A stretch of 64,000 nt of DNA from CAWDDG01 sp963801065 (GCA_963801065.1 CAWDDG010000002.1:133563-197562); one strand, 5' to 3'. Shown: positions 8,527 through 20,668, counted from the first letter of the stretch. Notes: a model not told the origin generated them from the sequence alone. Numbers and translations are program-made.

Positions 8527-8874
8527 TTAACCCGGCGGCCAGTGCATGTCACGTCCGCCCAGCACGTGACCGTGCACGTGGAAGACCGACTGGCCGGCCT
8601 GGGCCCCGGTGTTGAAGACCAGCCGGTACGCGTCCAGCCCATCGGCCTCGGCGACGGCCCCCGCCTCTGCAACCATCTCGACCAGGGTGTCCGGGTCGGC
8701 TGACGCGAGCGCGGCGACATTCGGATGATGGTCGCGAGGAACGACCAGGACGTGGGTCGGCGCCTGCGGCGAGACGTCGCGGAAGGCCACCACTCGCTCA
8801 GACTCCCGCATGATCGTTGCCGGCACCTCACCCGCGATGATGCGGCAGAACAGGCAGTCCGCGGACACGCTCAC
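8527..8874 (-). CDS. HIT family (HINT-type) nucleotide hydrolase
   Basis: 115-residue histidine-triad protein. The N-terminal CLFCRIIAGEVPA is the usual HINT zinc/structural segment and HVHGHVLGG near residue 97 is the catalytic triad. Such proteins hydrolyse nucleoside phosphoramidates such as AMP-lysine. The start is GTG at 8874 without a Shine-Dalgarno. A TACGAT -10 box ends 6 nt upstream, so the mRNA is probably leaderless. In related genomes rsmE lies between dnaJ and this gene; here a sigma-factor pair on the opposite strand takes that place. Confidence 0.93.
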   Translation of the reverse strand: MSVSADCLFCRIIAGEVPATIMRESERVVAFRDVSPQAPTHVLVVPRDHHPNVAALASADPDTLVEMVAEAGAVAEADGLDAYRLVFNTGAQAGQSVFHVHGHVLGGRDMHWPPG

Positions 8875-8880
8875 GCCCGC

Positions 8881-8886
8881 ATCGTA
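8881..8886 (-). promoter_or_regulatory. -10 box of leaderless HIT gene
   Basis: TACGAT on the minus strand fits the actinobacterial TANNNT -10 consensus. Its last base is 6 nt before the GTG start at 8874, which places the transcription start at the start codon. Confidence 0.5.
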
Positions 8887-9037
8887 CGGGCGTGGTCAAC
8901 GGCCTACGGTGGAGCCGGTAAACCGGCACGTGGTGTGGCGCGTCCGTATTGACATGGACGTAGCCCTCCCGGTGCCCATCGGTGCCGCGGCTCTACCGGG
9001 CCTGGCGCCGTTGGTCGGTGCGAGCGAAGGGCGGGCC

Positions 9038-9535
9038 GTGGACACCGACGCCGACCGGCTCGTCACAGAGCTGTACACGGCTCACTACGCCGGTATGGTC
9101 CGGCTCGCTGCACTGCTGCTCCGGGACCACGCGGTTGCCGAGGAGGCCGTCCAAGATGCGTTCGTGGCGCTGCACCGCCGGTGGCGACGGCTGCGAGACC
9201 CGCGCAGCGCTGCGGCATACCTGCGCACGTCGGTCGTCCACAACACCCGGTCCATCCAGCGCCGACGGGCGGTGGCGGCTCGGCACCCGGACGACGCGCC
9301 GGTCGACATGCCGAGCGCCGAGCTGGGCGCGCTCCGGGCGGTCGCGGGCCACGCCGTGGTCGACGCGCTACGCACACTGCCTCCCCGGCAGCGGGAAGCA
9401 CTCGTCCTGCGCTACTACGCAGATCTGTCGGAGGCAGAGATCGCCGAGGCGATGAAGATCAGCAAAGGGGCCGTCAAGAGCCACACGTCGCGGGGCATGG
9501 CGACGCTTCGCGCGAACCTGGAGCAATGGGCATGA
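9038..9535 (+). CDS. RNA polymerase sigma factor, SigE/ECF-type
   Basis: About 165 residues of a sigma-70 family ECF-like factor. Region 2 spans LVTELYTAHYAGMVRLAALLL to FVALHRRW, and region 4 carries LPPRQREALVLRYYADLSEAEIAEAM with the HTH ISKGAVKSHTSRGMATLR. The start taken is GTG 9038, which has AAGGG 6-7 nt upstream. An in-frame ATG at 8954 would add 28 poorly conserved residues. Its stop overlaps the ATG of the next gene (ATGA), so sigma factor and membrane partner are made together. It is read divergently from the HIT gene. Its regulon cannot be told from the sequence. Confidence 0.85.
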   Translation: MDTDADRLVTELYTAHYAGMVRLAALLLRDHAVAEEAVQDAFVALHRRWRRLRDPRSAAAYLRTSVVHNTRSIQRRRAVAARHPDDAPVDMPSAELGALRAVAGHAVVDALRTLPPRQREALVLRYYADLSEAEIAEAMKISKGAVKSHTSRGMATLRANLEQWA

Positions 9536-10623
9536 ACAACGACGAGTCGCGGGACGAGGAGCTCCTCCGGCGCGCGCTGCGGGCGGAGGCCGACAAGGTC
9601 CTGCCGAGCCCCGACGCGCTGGCACGTATCCGTCGGCGCACCGCGCGGCCCCCGCTCTGGCGCACGCCGCTCGCGCTCGGGTTGGCCGCGGGAATCGTCA
9701 CTGCCTCCGCGGTCGTGGCCGGGAGCGTCGTCGTGCTGGGCGGGTCGAACCAGGACGAAACGGTGACCGGACCGTCCGACGACACCATGGCAACATCCGA
9801 CCCCAGCCCCGATCCCTCGACGTCCGGGCCGAGTGAGGCTCCGCCACCGACGTCACCGGATCCTGAGCTCACATCGCCACCTGCGGCGGTGGACAACGCG
9901 AACGTTCCGGTCTACTACGTGACCGAGCAGGCGGACGGCAGCTTCCGGCTGGTCCGGGAGTTCCGCGACGTCCCGGCCCCCGACGGCCCGGTCGTGGCTG
10001 CGGTCAAGACCATGCTGGCCGAGCCCGCGCGGGACCCCGACTACCGGAGCCTGTGGGACGCGTCGACCGACGTGGAGTCCGTGCAGATCGACGAGGGCGT
10101 CATCGAAGTCGACCTCGTCGGACCGGCCGATCACACAGATGCCAGCGCCGACGAGGCCGAGCTGGCGACGCAGGAACTCGTCTACACCGTGACGGCGGCC
10201 GTCGCGGCAACAGGAGGAGACGGCGCGCTACCCGTGCGGATCCTCGTCGATGGCGAGCCCGCCGAGCGGATCTGGGGAGACATCGACCTTTCGGACCCGA
10301 TCCGGCGCGCACCCCAGCTTGATGTCCGACAGCTGGTCCAGATCAACAACCCGGCCGAAGGCGCCGTCGTCGGACGAAGGTTCACCGTTGACGGCGAAGC
10401 CGCGGTCTACGAGGCCAACGTCCTCTGGCAGATCCTCGGCGAGGACGGCGATCTGCTGCAGGACGGTTACACGATAACGACGGCGGCCGGGACGTTCACG
10501 CCGTTCGAGCTCTCCCTCGAGCTCGAACCCGGCTCGTACACCGTCATCGTGAGCGAGAGCGATCCCTCCAACGGCGAAGGTCGGCCCCCGATGTCCGACA
10601 CCCGTGACTTCACCGTCGAGTAG
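9532..10623 (+). CDS. Membrane-anchored GerMN/Gmad2 domain protein, sigma-factor partner
   Basis: 363 residues, translationally coupled to the sigma gene by a 4-bp overlap. The N-terminal 45 residues form a short acidic/basic cytosolic segment. One transmembrane helix follows (about 46-70, LALGLAAGIVTASAVVAGSV), then a Ser/Pro/Thr-rich linker to about 125. The rest is extracytoplasmic: a GerMN domain (about 128-255, VYYVTEQADGSFRLVREF through VRILVDGEP) and a C-terminal immunoglobulin-like Gmad2 domain (VQINNPAEGAVVGRRFTVDG to the end). Topology and coupling suggest an anti-sigma-like sensor, but no recognised anti-sigma zinc motif is visible, so that role is inference. GerMN domains are known from spore germination and lipoprotein LpqB. 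Confidence 0.85.
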   Translation: MNNDESRDEELLRRALRAEADKVLPSPDALARIRRRTARPPLWRTPLALGLAAGIVTASAVVAGSVVVLGGSNQDETVTGPSDDTMATSDPSPDPSTSGPSEAPPPTSPDPELTSPPAAVDNANVPVYYVTEQADGSFRLVREFRDVPAPDGPVVAAVKTMLAEPARDPDYRSLWDASTDVESVQIDEGVIEVDLVGPADHTDASADEAELATQELVYTVTAAVAATGGDGALPVRILVDGEPAERIWGDIDLSDPIRRAPQLDVRQLVQINNPAEGAVVGRRFTVDGEAAVYEANVLWQILGEDGDLLQDGYTITTAAGTFTPFELSLELEPGSYTVIVSESDPSNGEGRPPMSDTRDFTVE

Positions 10624-10652
10624 TGGCGACCTGCGTCCCCATCGCCCTCACG

Positions 10653-11783
10653 TCACTTGAAGGCGTCTCGCAGCCGCGTGAACAAGTTGGATGCCGGCGA
10701 CGAGACCGGGCCATGCACACGTTCCTCGTCGCGCAGGACGGCGAGCTCGCGCACGAGGGCCTCCTGCCGAGCGTCGAGCCGCGTCGGCGTGCGCACCTCG
10801 AGATGAACCACCAGGTCGCCGCGTCCGGTGCCGCGCAGCCTCGGAACCCCTCGCGCCGCCACGGTCAGCGTCTGGCCATGCTGGGCGCCCGCCTTGACCT
10901 CGAGCGTCTCGGCCCCGTCGAGCGTCTCGAGCTCGACCGTGGTGCCGAGAGCCGCGGCCGTCATCGGTAGCGCCACCGTGCAGTGCAGGTCGTCGCCGCT
11001 GCGCGCGAACACCGGATGTGGTCGAACGGCCAGCTCCACGTAGAGGTCGCCGGGCGGGCCACCGCCGGGGCCTACCTCGCCCTCGCCGGCGAGCTGGATC
11101 CGGGTGCCGGCGTCGACGCCGCCCGGGATCTTGATCGTGAGATTGCGGCGGGTGCGCACCCGGCCGTCGCCGGCGCACTCGACGCACGGCCGTGGGTTGT
11201 ACGTGCCGTACCCATGGCACTGGGGGCAGGGCCGGGTCGTCATGACCTGGCCGAGGAAGGACCGCTGGACCTGGCTGACCTCTCCCCGACCCGAACAGGT
11301 CTGGCAGGTGACCAGCTGGGTGCCGGGCGACGTTCCGGCGCCCTGGCAGGCCCGGCATATCACGGCCGTGTCGACCTGGAGGTCACGGGTGGCGCCGAAC
11401 GCCGCTTCGGCCAGCTCGATCTCCAGCCGGACCAGAGCGTCCTGGCCACGCCGGACCCTGCTGCGTGGCCCGCGCGCGGTCGTCGCGCCCCCGAAGAAGG
11501 CGTCCATGATGTCGGTGAAGGAGAAGCCGGCGCCGAAGCCGCCACCTGCGCCGTCGCCACTGGCGAGCGGATCGCCGCCGAGGTCGTACATCTCGCGCTT
11601 GCGGGCGTCGGCGAGCACCTCGTAGGCGTTCGTGACCTTCTTGAACCGCTCCTGCGTCGCCGGATCGGGGTTGACATCAGGGTGCAGCTGGCGCGCAAGC
11701 CTGCGGTACGCCTTCTTGATCTCCTCGGTCGACGCGTCGCGCGGGACGCCGAGAACCTCGTAGTGGTCGGTGGTGGGCACCAA
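10653..11783 (-). CDS. dnaJ: Chaperone protein DnaJ
   Basis: 376-residue type I Hsp40 co-chaperone of DnaK. The J domain has HPD near residue 34, followed by a Gly/Phe-rich linker (GDGAGGGFGAGFSF). Four zinc-finger repeats come next (CRACQGAG, CQTCSGRG, CPQCHGYG, CVECAGDG), then the two beta-sandwich substrate-binding domains. It lies 14 bp downstream of hrcA and should be co-transcribed under CIRCE/HrcA control. This is the dnaJ2-type copy linked to hrcA; a second dnaJ beside dnaK is expected elsewhere. Confidence 0.97.
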   Translation of the reverse strand: MVPTTDHYEVLGVPRDASTEEIKKAYRRLARQLHPDVNPDPATQERFKKVTNAYEVLADARKREMYDLGGDPLASGDGAGGGFGAGFSFTDIMDAFFGGATTARGPRSRVRRGQDALVRLEIELAEAAFGATRDLQVDTAVICRACQGAGTSPGTQLVTCQTCSGRGEVSQVQRSFLGQVMTTRPCPQCHGYGTYNPRPCVECAGDGRVRTRRNLTIKIPGGVDAGTRIQLAGEGEVGPGGGPPGDLYVELAVRPHPVFARSGDDLHCTVALPMTAAALGTTVELETLDGAETLEVKAGAQHGQTLTVAARGVPRLRGTGRGDLVVHLEVRTPTRLDARQEALVRELAVLRDEERVHGPVSSPASNLFTRLRDAFK

Positions 11784-11797
11784 GTCTTCCCAGTTTC

Positions 11798-12823
11798 CTA
11801 GTCGTTCCCAGCCAGGATCTGGCTGACGTAACGCGCAACGGCTCCCACCGCGGCGATTGTTCCGGGGTAGTCCATTCGGGTGGGCCCGAGCACTCCCATG
11901 CTGGCGAGCGCCCGCTCCCCCGGACCGTATCCGGTGGTCACGATCGACGCGGCCGACAGGCCCGAAGGCGCGTTCTCCTGTCCGATTCGTACGGTCAGCG
12001 TGATCGGGCTGGTCGCCTCGCCCAGCAGTCGGAGCAAGACAACGTGCTCCTCGAGCGCTTCCAGCAGAGGTTCGAGCTCCTGGTCGAAACCCTGACCGTA
12101 GCGAGCGAGGTTGGCCGTGCCCGCCACGGCGAGGCGCTCGTCGTGCTTGTCGACCAGCGACTCCAGCAATGTGGCCGCAACGGCGGCGACCACCTTGCGG
12201 TCGGTCGGTGAGAAGGATTCGGGCAGCGACTCGATCGCTCTCGCTACCCCTCTGGTGTCCAGGCCGGCGATCGACTGGCCCAGGCGGGCACGGAGCTCGG
12301 CAAGCAACACGTCGTCGGCCTCGTGCGGTAGCTCCACCACCCGCTGCTCGACCCGGCCGGCGTCGGTGATGAGCACGAGCAGGACTCGGGTGGTCGCCAG
12401 CGGGACAAGCTCGACGTGGCGAACCGTGGACCGGGTGAGCGACGGGTACTGGACGACGGCAACCTGCCGTGTCAGCTGGGCCAGAAGCCGCACCGTCCGC
12501 GTCACGACGTCGTCGAGGTCGATCGCCCCGTGGAGGAAGGTCTGGATCGCGCGCTTCTCGGCGGGAGAGAGCGGCTTGACCGTCGAAAGCCGGTCGACGA
12601 ACAGCCGGTACCCCTTGTCCGTGGGAATCCGCCCGGCGCTCGTGTGCGGCTGGGCGATGTAACCCTCCTCCTCGAGCACGGCCATGTCGTTGCGGATGGT
12701 GGCCGGCGAGACGCCGAGATGATGCCGCTCGACCAGGGCCTTGGAGCCGACGGGCTCCTGGGTGGCCACGTAGTCCTCGACGATGGCGCGCAGGACGTCG
12801 AGCTTGCGGTCATCCAGTGACAC
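11798..12823 (-). CDS. hrcA: Heat-inducible transcription repressor HrcA
   Basis: 341 residues. The N-terminal winged helix (LDDRKLDVLRAIVEDYVATQEPVGSKAL through VSPATIRNDMAVLEEEGYI and the AGRIPTDKGYR motif) binds the CIRCE operator. The remainder is the GAF-like inducible repressor domain. The start is GTG 12823 with GGAGGAG upstream; the ATG at 12856 would lie inside the operator/RBS zone and is unlikely. A CIRCE element sits 24 bp upstream, so the gene represses its own operon with dnaJ until heat titrates the GroEL chaperonin. Confidence 0.97.
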   Translation of the reverse strand: MSLDDRKLDVLRAIVEDYVATQEPVGSKALVERHHLGVSPATIRNDMAVLEEEGYIAQPHTSAGRIPTDKGYRLFVDRLSTVKPLSPAEKRAIQTFLHGAIDLDDVVTRTVRLLAQLTRQVAVVQYPSLTRSTVRHVELVPLATTRVLLVLITDAGRVEQRVVELPHEADDVLLAELRARLGQSIAGLDTRGVARAIESLPESFSPTDRKVVAAVAATLLESLVDKHDERLAVAGTANLARYGQGFDQELEPLLEALEEHVVLLRLLGEATSPITLTVRIGQENAPSGLSAASIVTTGYGPGERALASMGVLGPTRMDYPGTIAAVGAVARYVSQILAGND

Positions 12824-12846
12824 TGCGGCACACCTCCTCCGTCGAC

Positions 12847-12871
12847 TGGCACTCACGTTTTCCGAGTGCCA
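12847..12871 (-). promoter_or_regulatory. CIRCE operator for HrcA
   Basis: Perfect 8-bp inverted repeat TGGCACTC-N9-GAGTGCCA, matching the CIRCE consensus (TTAGCACTC-N9-GAGTGCTAA) with the usual actinobacterial G/C variants. It lies between the -10 box and the ribosome-binding site of hrcA, so bound HrcA would block transcription. Confidence 0.93.
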
Positions 12872-12877
12872 AGTCTA
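12872..12877 (-). promoter_or_regulatory. -10 box of hrcA-dnaJ
   Basis: TAGACT on the minus strand directly abuts the CIRCE operator and would place the transcription start inside it. No clear -35 hexamer is seen. Confidence 0.5.
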
Positions 12878-13093
12878 CGTGGTCAGGGCCGGCCTTCCGT
12901 CGAGCAGCGAGCGGATGGGCGGTCCCGTTCACCTTCGCCGGTCCGGCGTCGACGCATCCCGGCGTCCGCGTTCGTCAACTTCGATTTGCGCACGCATTCT
13001 CAGTAGGTCCACAGCCCGGGCTCAGCCTTCGCACAGGGAGCCTGGCGAGCATTCGAGGCACGCCATCATCGAACGCGAGCCCGGGAGTTGTGC

Positions 13094-13873
13094 ATGGAGC
13101 AACAGATCAGTCGGCGAGCCGCTCTTACCGCCGCCGGCGGCGTGGGGCTGACCGCGCTGCTGGCCGCCTGCGCCCGCAATGGCGGAGCAGCGTCGGATGT
13201 GACGACCTCAGCACAGGTGCCGACGTCCGACGGCGGTACGGCAACGGTCCAGCCGCAGACCACGTCGACGCCCGCGACTGCCGACCTGTTCGACGTCAGC
13301 GCAACGTGCACACTCACCCCCGAGGAGACCGAGGGGCCGTACTACTTCGAGGTCGACGCCATACGAAGTGACATCCGAGAGGACCGCGAGGGCACCCCGC
13401 TGCGGCTCGCGGTTCGGGTGCAAGACGCCGCTTGCGAGCCGGTCTTCGGCGCCGCGGTGGACATCTGGCACTGCGACGCCCTCGGCGTCTACTCCGGCTT
13501 CGAGTCGGCGTCCACCGGTGGCGGTGCGGGGGGCAGCAGAACGGACGAAGAGACCTATCTGCGCGGCGTTCAGGTGACCAACAGCGAGGGCATCGTCGAG
13601 TTCCTCACTGTCTACCCGGGCTGGTACCGGGGCCGGACCGTGCACATCCACGCAAAGGTGCACCTCGACAGCAGGACTCTCCTCACCACCCAGTTCTTCT
13701 TCGACGAGGCCGTCACCGACGCCGTGTACGCCGACGAGCCCTACGCACAGAAGGGGCAGCGCGACACGGACAACGACTCCGACAACATCTACGACGAGCA
13801 GACGCTGCTCACACTGCGCGAAGACGGCGACGGGTACCTCGGCGCGATCACCGTCGGCGTCGCCGCAGCCTGA
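13094..13873 (+). CDS. Intradiol ring-cleavage dioxygenase-like lipoprotein
   Basis: About 259 residues. The N-terminus has twin arginines (SRRAALTAA) followed by a hydrophobic stretch and the lipobox LLAAC, suggesting Tat-type export and lipid anchoring. A Thr/Ser-rich linker leads to an intradiol dioxygenase domain with candidate iron ligands GPYYFE, WHCDALGVYSGF, WYRGRT and the HIHAKV histidines. Cytosolic members cleave catechol or protocatechuate; exported members like this have largely unknown substrates. The start at ATG 13094 has GGGAG 7 nt upstream. It is divergent from hrcA. Confidence 0.88.
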   Translation: MEQQISRRAALTAAGGVGLTALLAACARNGGAASDVTTSAQVPTSDGGTATVQPQTTSTPATADLFDVSATCTLTPEETEGPYYFEVDAIRSDIREDREGTPLRLAVRVQDAACEPVFGAAVDIWHCDALGVYSGFESASTGGGAGGSRTDEETYLRGVQVTNSEGIVEFLTVYPGWYRGRTVHIHAKVHLDSRTLLTTQFFFDEAVTDAVYADEPYAQKGQRDTDNDSDNIYDEQTLLTLREDGDGYLGAITVGVAAA

Positions 13874-13932
13874 GGTCCGCTCCTTGGTGCGGCGGGCGGG
13901 TCGACGAACCCATCGGCTTCGTGACGGCCGAC

Positions 13933-13938
13933 TAGTCT
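13933..13938 (+). promoter_or_regulatory. Possible -10 box of the DUF4870 gene
   Basis: TAGTCT fits TANNNT and lies 33 bp before the GTG start at 13972, leaving room for a short leader with its GGGAG ribosome-binding site. No good -35 is visible. Confidence 0.35.
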
Positions 13939-13971
13939 GTGAAGCCCGACCCCGAGCCCGGGAGTTGACCC

Positions 13972-14340
13972 GTGAGCGATGACGCACCGCCGACGCCGGC
14001 CTCGGTCCCGGAGCAAGACCGCACCTGGGCGGTCCTGGCTCACTTGACGGCCTTCCTGACCGCCTGGTTCGCGTTCGGGTTCATCGGCCCGCTGGTGATC
14101 ATGCTCCTGAGGGGTGACCGATCACCGTTCGTGCGTCATCACGCCGTCGAGGCGCTGAACTTCAATCTCAGCGTGCTGATCTACGCGGCGATCAGCGGTG
14201 TGCTCGTCTTCGTCCTGATCGGCATCGTCATGCTCATCGTCCTCGGGCTGATCTACCTCGTCGCAGTGATCACCGGTGCTACCCGGGCAAATGCCGGCCG
14301 ACTCTACCGCTACCCGATCACGATCCGGTTCGTGCGATAG
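13972..14340 (+). CDS. DUF4870 family membrane protein
   Basis: 122 residues. A short polar, proline-rich N-terminus precedes the family core: WAVLAHLTAFLTAWF, a first membrane helix to VIMLLRGDRSPFVRHHAVEALNF, and a second long hydrophobic region (SVLIYAAISGVLVFVLIGIVMLIVL). It ends YRYPITIRFVR. The HHAVEALNFN signature is typical of DUF4870/Tic20-like small membrane proteins of unknown function. The GTG start has CGGGAG upstream. A strong palindrome directly after the stop probably ends transcription. Confidence 0.9.
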   Translation: MSDDAPPTPASVPEQDRTWAVLAHLTAFLTAWFAFGFIGPLVIMLLRGDRSPFVRHHAVEALNFNLSVLIYAAISGVLVFVLIGIVMLIVLGLIYLVAVITGATRANAGRLYRYPITIRFVR

Positions 14341-14344
14341 CAGG

Positions 14345-14368
14345 CTGACGACGCGATCGCGTCGTCAG
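14345..14368. terminator. 24-bp perfect palindrome, bidirectional terminator candidate
   Basis: Each 12-nt half (CTGACGACGCGA and its complement) is perfectly self-complementary. The palindrome starts 5 bp after the DUF4870 stop and lies between that gene and convergent hemW. There is no U-run, which is common in GC-rich actinobacteria. A protein-binding site cannot be excluded. Confidence 0.6.
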
Positions 14369-14485
14369 GCGAGACCCAGCTTCGCCCAGATCTGGGCGGC
14401 CGGGATGCCCTCCGCTTCAGCGCCGTTCCAACCCTGCTCAGACTCGGCCACGGATCCTCGACGGCGGCCGGTGGTTGCGGACTCC

Positions 14486-15712
14486 TCAACCGAGCAGGTC
14501 ACGCACGACGGCGTCGGCCAGCAGACGACCCCGCCGGGTCAGCACCGCCCTGCCTTCGTCGAGCTGCGTCGCGTCGAGAAGCCCGTCAGCGGCGAGTCGG
14601 CCGGCCGCGGCACAACCGCCGTCGTCCAGCAGCGCGACGTCGAGCCCTTCGACCAGGCGGGTCTCCAACAGGACGCGCTCGACCCGCCGGGTGCCGGCGT
14701 CGAGAATCTCCCGCGCGTGGACGGGGCTCCGGCCCGCCGCGAGTCGACCCGCCCAGGCGGCCGGATGTTTGACGTTCCACCATCGGGTGCCGCCGACGTG
14801 GCTGTGCGCACCCGGGCCGACCCCCCACCAGTCGCCGCCCGTCCAGTACAGCCCGTTGTGTGCGCACCGCGCCGCTTCCGACGTGGCCCAGTTCGACACC
14901 TCGTACCAGCCGAATCCCGCTTTCGACAACACGTCGTCAGCGAGCTCGTACTTGTCGGCCTGGTCGTCGTCGTCGGGCTCCGCGAGCTCCCCCCGCCGGA
15001 TGCGTGCCGCGAGCTTCGTCCCCTCCTCCACGATGAGGGCGTACGCACTCACGTGGTCCGGCCCGGCGTCGATCGCTGCGGTGACGCTGACCAGCCAGTC
15101 GTCGAGACTCTCCCCCGGCGTGCCGTAGATCAGGTCGAGGTTCACGTGCCCGAAGCCGGCCTGCCGGGCCTCCCGGACGGCATGCGCCGGGCGCCCGGGC
15201 GTATGCACGCGGTCGAGGACGGCGAGCACATGGGGGCGAGCGCTCTGCATCCCCAACGAGATCCGGGTGAAGCCGGCTGCGAGGAGACCCTCCAACGAGG
15301 CGGGTGTCACGGACTCGGGGTTGGCCTCCGTCGTGATCTCTGCGCCGGGGGCCAGGCCGAACTCGTCGTCCACGGCCCGTAGGACCTTGCCCAGGTCGTC
15401 GGGAGGCAACACGGTCGGTGTGCCGCCGCCGACGAAGACCGTCGACACCTCGACCACGGCTTCACCGAGGACGGTTCGCGCCAGGCGAAGTTCCGTGACG
15501 GCGGCGTCTGCCCAGGATGCCCTGGAGGCTCCGGGCTCCGGCCCGAGCTCATCGGCCGTATAGGTGTTGAAGTCGCAGTAGCCGCACCGGGTCGTGCAGA
15601 ACGGCACGTGCAGGTAGATGCCGAACGGCCGCGTTCCCAGGCCGGCAAGCGACGAGGGCGGCAGCGTCCCGTCGGCCGGCGCCGGTTCACCGTCAGGCAG
15701 CGTGGAGGGCAC
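14486..15712 (-). CDS. hemW: Radical SAM heme chaperone HemW
   Basis: About 408 residues. The radical-SAM cluster motif CTTRCGYCDFN (CxxxCxxC) follows GIYLHVPF near residue 40, then the SAM-binding FVGGGTPTVLPP and the conserved GMQSARPHVLAVLDR region. A C-terminal HemN domain follows. HemW transfers heme; older annotation calls it oxygen-independent coproporphyrinogen oxidase-like, but it lacks that activity. GTG 15712 (VPSTLPDGEPAP) is preferred over ATG 15781, which adds an arginine-rich stretch. Its place near hrcA-dnaJ is conserved in actinobacteria. Confidence 0.93.
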   Translation of the reverse strand: MPSTLPDGEPAPADGTLPPSSLAGLGTRPFGIYLHVPFCTTRCGYCDFNTYTADELGPEPGASRASWADAAVTELRLARTVLGEAVVEVSTVFVGGGTPTVLPPDDLGKVLRAVDDEFGLAPGAEITTEANPESVTPASLEGLLAAGFTRISLGMQSARPHVLAVLDRVHTPGRPAHAVREARQAGFGHVNLDLIYGTPGESLDDWLVSVTAAIDAGPDHVSAYALIVEEGTKLAARIRRGELAEPDDDDQADKYELADDVLSKAGFGWYEVSNWATSEAARCAHNGLYWTGGDWWGVGPGAHSHVGGTRWWNVKHPAAWAGRLAAGRSPVHAREILDAGTRRVERVLLETRLVEGLDVALLDDGGCAAAGRLAADGLLDATQLDEGRAVLTRRGRLLADAVVRDLLG

Positions 15713-15822
15713 GTAGCCATTGTCGCCTGCCGAACGGCGGCGCCGTCGCCTGCCAGAACGGCGACGCTTTACCTCAGGCAAACCTGTGCCTCACCAGGTC
15801 CGCCGCGGGTTTCGCCGCAAAA

Positions 15823-15966
15823 TGACGGGTTCGTGACCGGCCCGAAGGGTTCGGATCGGCCGGGGTTGGCACGCTCCACCGCTGTCAATGGCACGCCCAA
15901 TCGTTGCTCCAGCGCCTGACTTGTCCGCGTATGTGGAGCGGTCCAGCGTGCCATTAGGGCCTGAAG
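15823..15966. repeat. Direct repeat copy A flanking a small gene
   Basis: About 144 bp closely similar to 16424-16566. It carries an internal inverted repeat: TGGCACGCTCCACCGCT (15867-15883) against AGCGGTCCAGCGTGCCA (15937-15953), complementary at 16 of 17 positions. A second partial copy of the TGGCACGC motif lies after the left arm. Similarity begins at TGACGGGTTCGTGA and ends around GGGCCTG. It lies downstream of hemW's start on one side and of the small gene's stop on the other. Confidence 0.8.
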
Positions 15967-15980
15967 CGCGACGCTCGGCG

Positions 15981-16362
15981 TCACGGGCGGGCAAGCGCCT
16001 TCGTCAACCCTTCGAGATCCTCGACGGTGACCGTCAGCGCGGGGTGGCCCTTGCGGTTGAGCGGCGACGGCACCTTCTCGCGGAAGTGGATGCACACGCC
16101 GGCGTTCGCGTTCGTTCCGAACGTGAGCCCGCCGTCCTTCATCGAGACCCGGGCGCCGGCCGCCGTCCCACCAGCGGTAGTTCCGGGTGATGTGGGCGCC
16201 GTCGACATTCTCGAGCGGGGTCTCGAGCTTGAGCAGGCCGAACGTCGCCCGCAGCCGACCGTCGTCGGTGAGGGCGACTCCGTCCGTCGCTGGACGAACG
16301 CCGAAGACGCCCCAGAAGGCGACCAGCCGCTTGTCGAACGAATATCGGTACACCGTGGTCAT
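15981..16362 (-). CDS. Conserved small protein of unknown function, frameshifted
   Basis: Begins MTTVYRYSFDKRLVAFWGVF and, after one frame change near 16167-16169, continues SMKDGGLTFGTNANAGVCIHF to a C-terminus LTKALARP. Together these give about 126 residues of a small soluble protein that looks conserved in actinobacteria, but I cannot name a family. The break falls in a GGG run (tggtggg); removing one G restores RWWTAAGARVSMKDGG, so a one-base sequence error is the simplest reading. The ATG 16362 has GGAAG upstream. The gene sits exactly between two long direct repeats. Confidence 0.65.
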
Positions 16363-16423
16363 GGATGCCTGCTTCCGTTCACAGTGCGGGACGGGCCCGG
16401 ACGGACCAGGGTGGCAACAACCA

Positions 16424-16566
16424 TGACGGGTTCGTGATCGCCAAGAGCTTCGGGTGGGCCGGTTTGGCACGCTCAACCGCTGCAATTGGCACGCTCAACC
16501 CTTGCTCCAGCGCCCGATTGGTCCACGTATGTGGAGCGGTCCAGCGTGCCATTCGGGCCTGGAGCC
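16424..16566. repeat. Direct repeat copy B flanking a small gene
   Basis: Second copy of the 15823-15966 repeat in the same orientation, 61 bp upstream of the small gene's start. It keeps the inverted arms (TGGCACGCTCAACCGCT and AGCGGTCCAGCGTGCCA), the CCAGCG core, and GTATGTGGAGCGGTCCAGCG. The tandem TGGCACGCTCAACC motif is clearer here than in copy A. The rest of 16567-16650 shows no gene. Confidence 0.8.
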
Positions 16567-16650
16567 GGGGGTCACCTGTCGTGCGACAGCCTCGGTGATG
16601 CCAGGCACGGGCGGTTTACGCGGTCGCCCGGGCCGTGTGGGTGGCGGGGG

Positions 16651-18477
<1,827 letters not shown>

Positions 18478-18744
18478 TCGAATCCTCCATGTCCCGGACC
18501 GGCACCGATGGGGTCCTGGTGGGGGAACGTTATTGCGTCGTGGGCTCCGGCGGGAGTCCCTCGGGTGGAACTTTGCCCATTCCAGTGCACTACGAGCATC
18601 TCGGGCACCAGCGTACGTCCTCGCGGAGCGCCCGAAGGCCAGCGTCGCGTCTCCACCAACATCCCTCGAGCCAGACCTGATGTCCGGCGCGCTGGGCCGG
18701 GTGAACCTACCCATCGGGCGCACGCGCCGACCGGCTCCTGTTGG

Positions 18745-20601
<1,857 letters not shown>

Positions 20602-20668
20602 GGAGTTCCTCGTGGGACGGATGGGATCGCCGTCCATCATCCCACGCCGCCGCGTCGCCCGGCGTCGG

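Noticed and set aside
8911..8927. GCCGGT-AA-ACCGGC palindrome between the HIT and sigma genes as an ECF promoter or operator
   Set aside because: Spacing to any -10 element does not fit an ECF promoter, and short GC-rich palindromes are frequent here.
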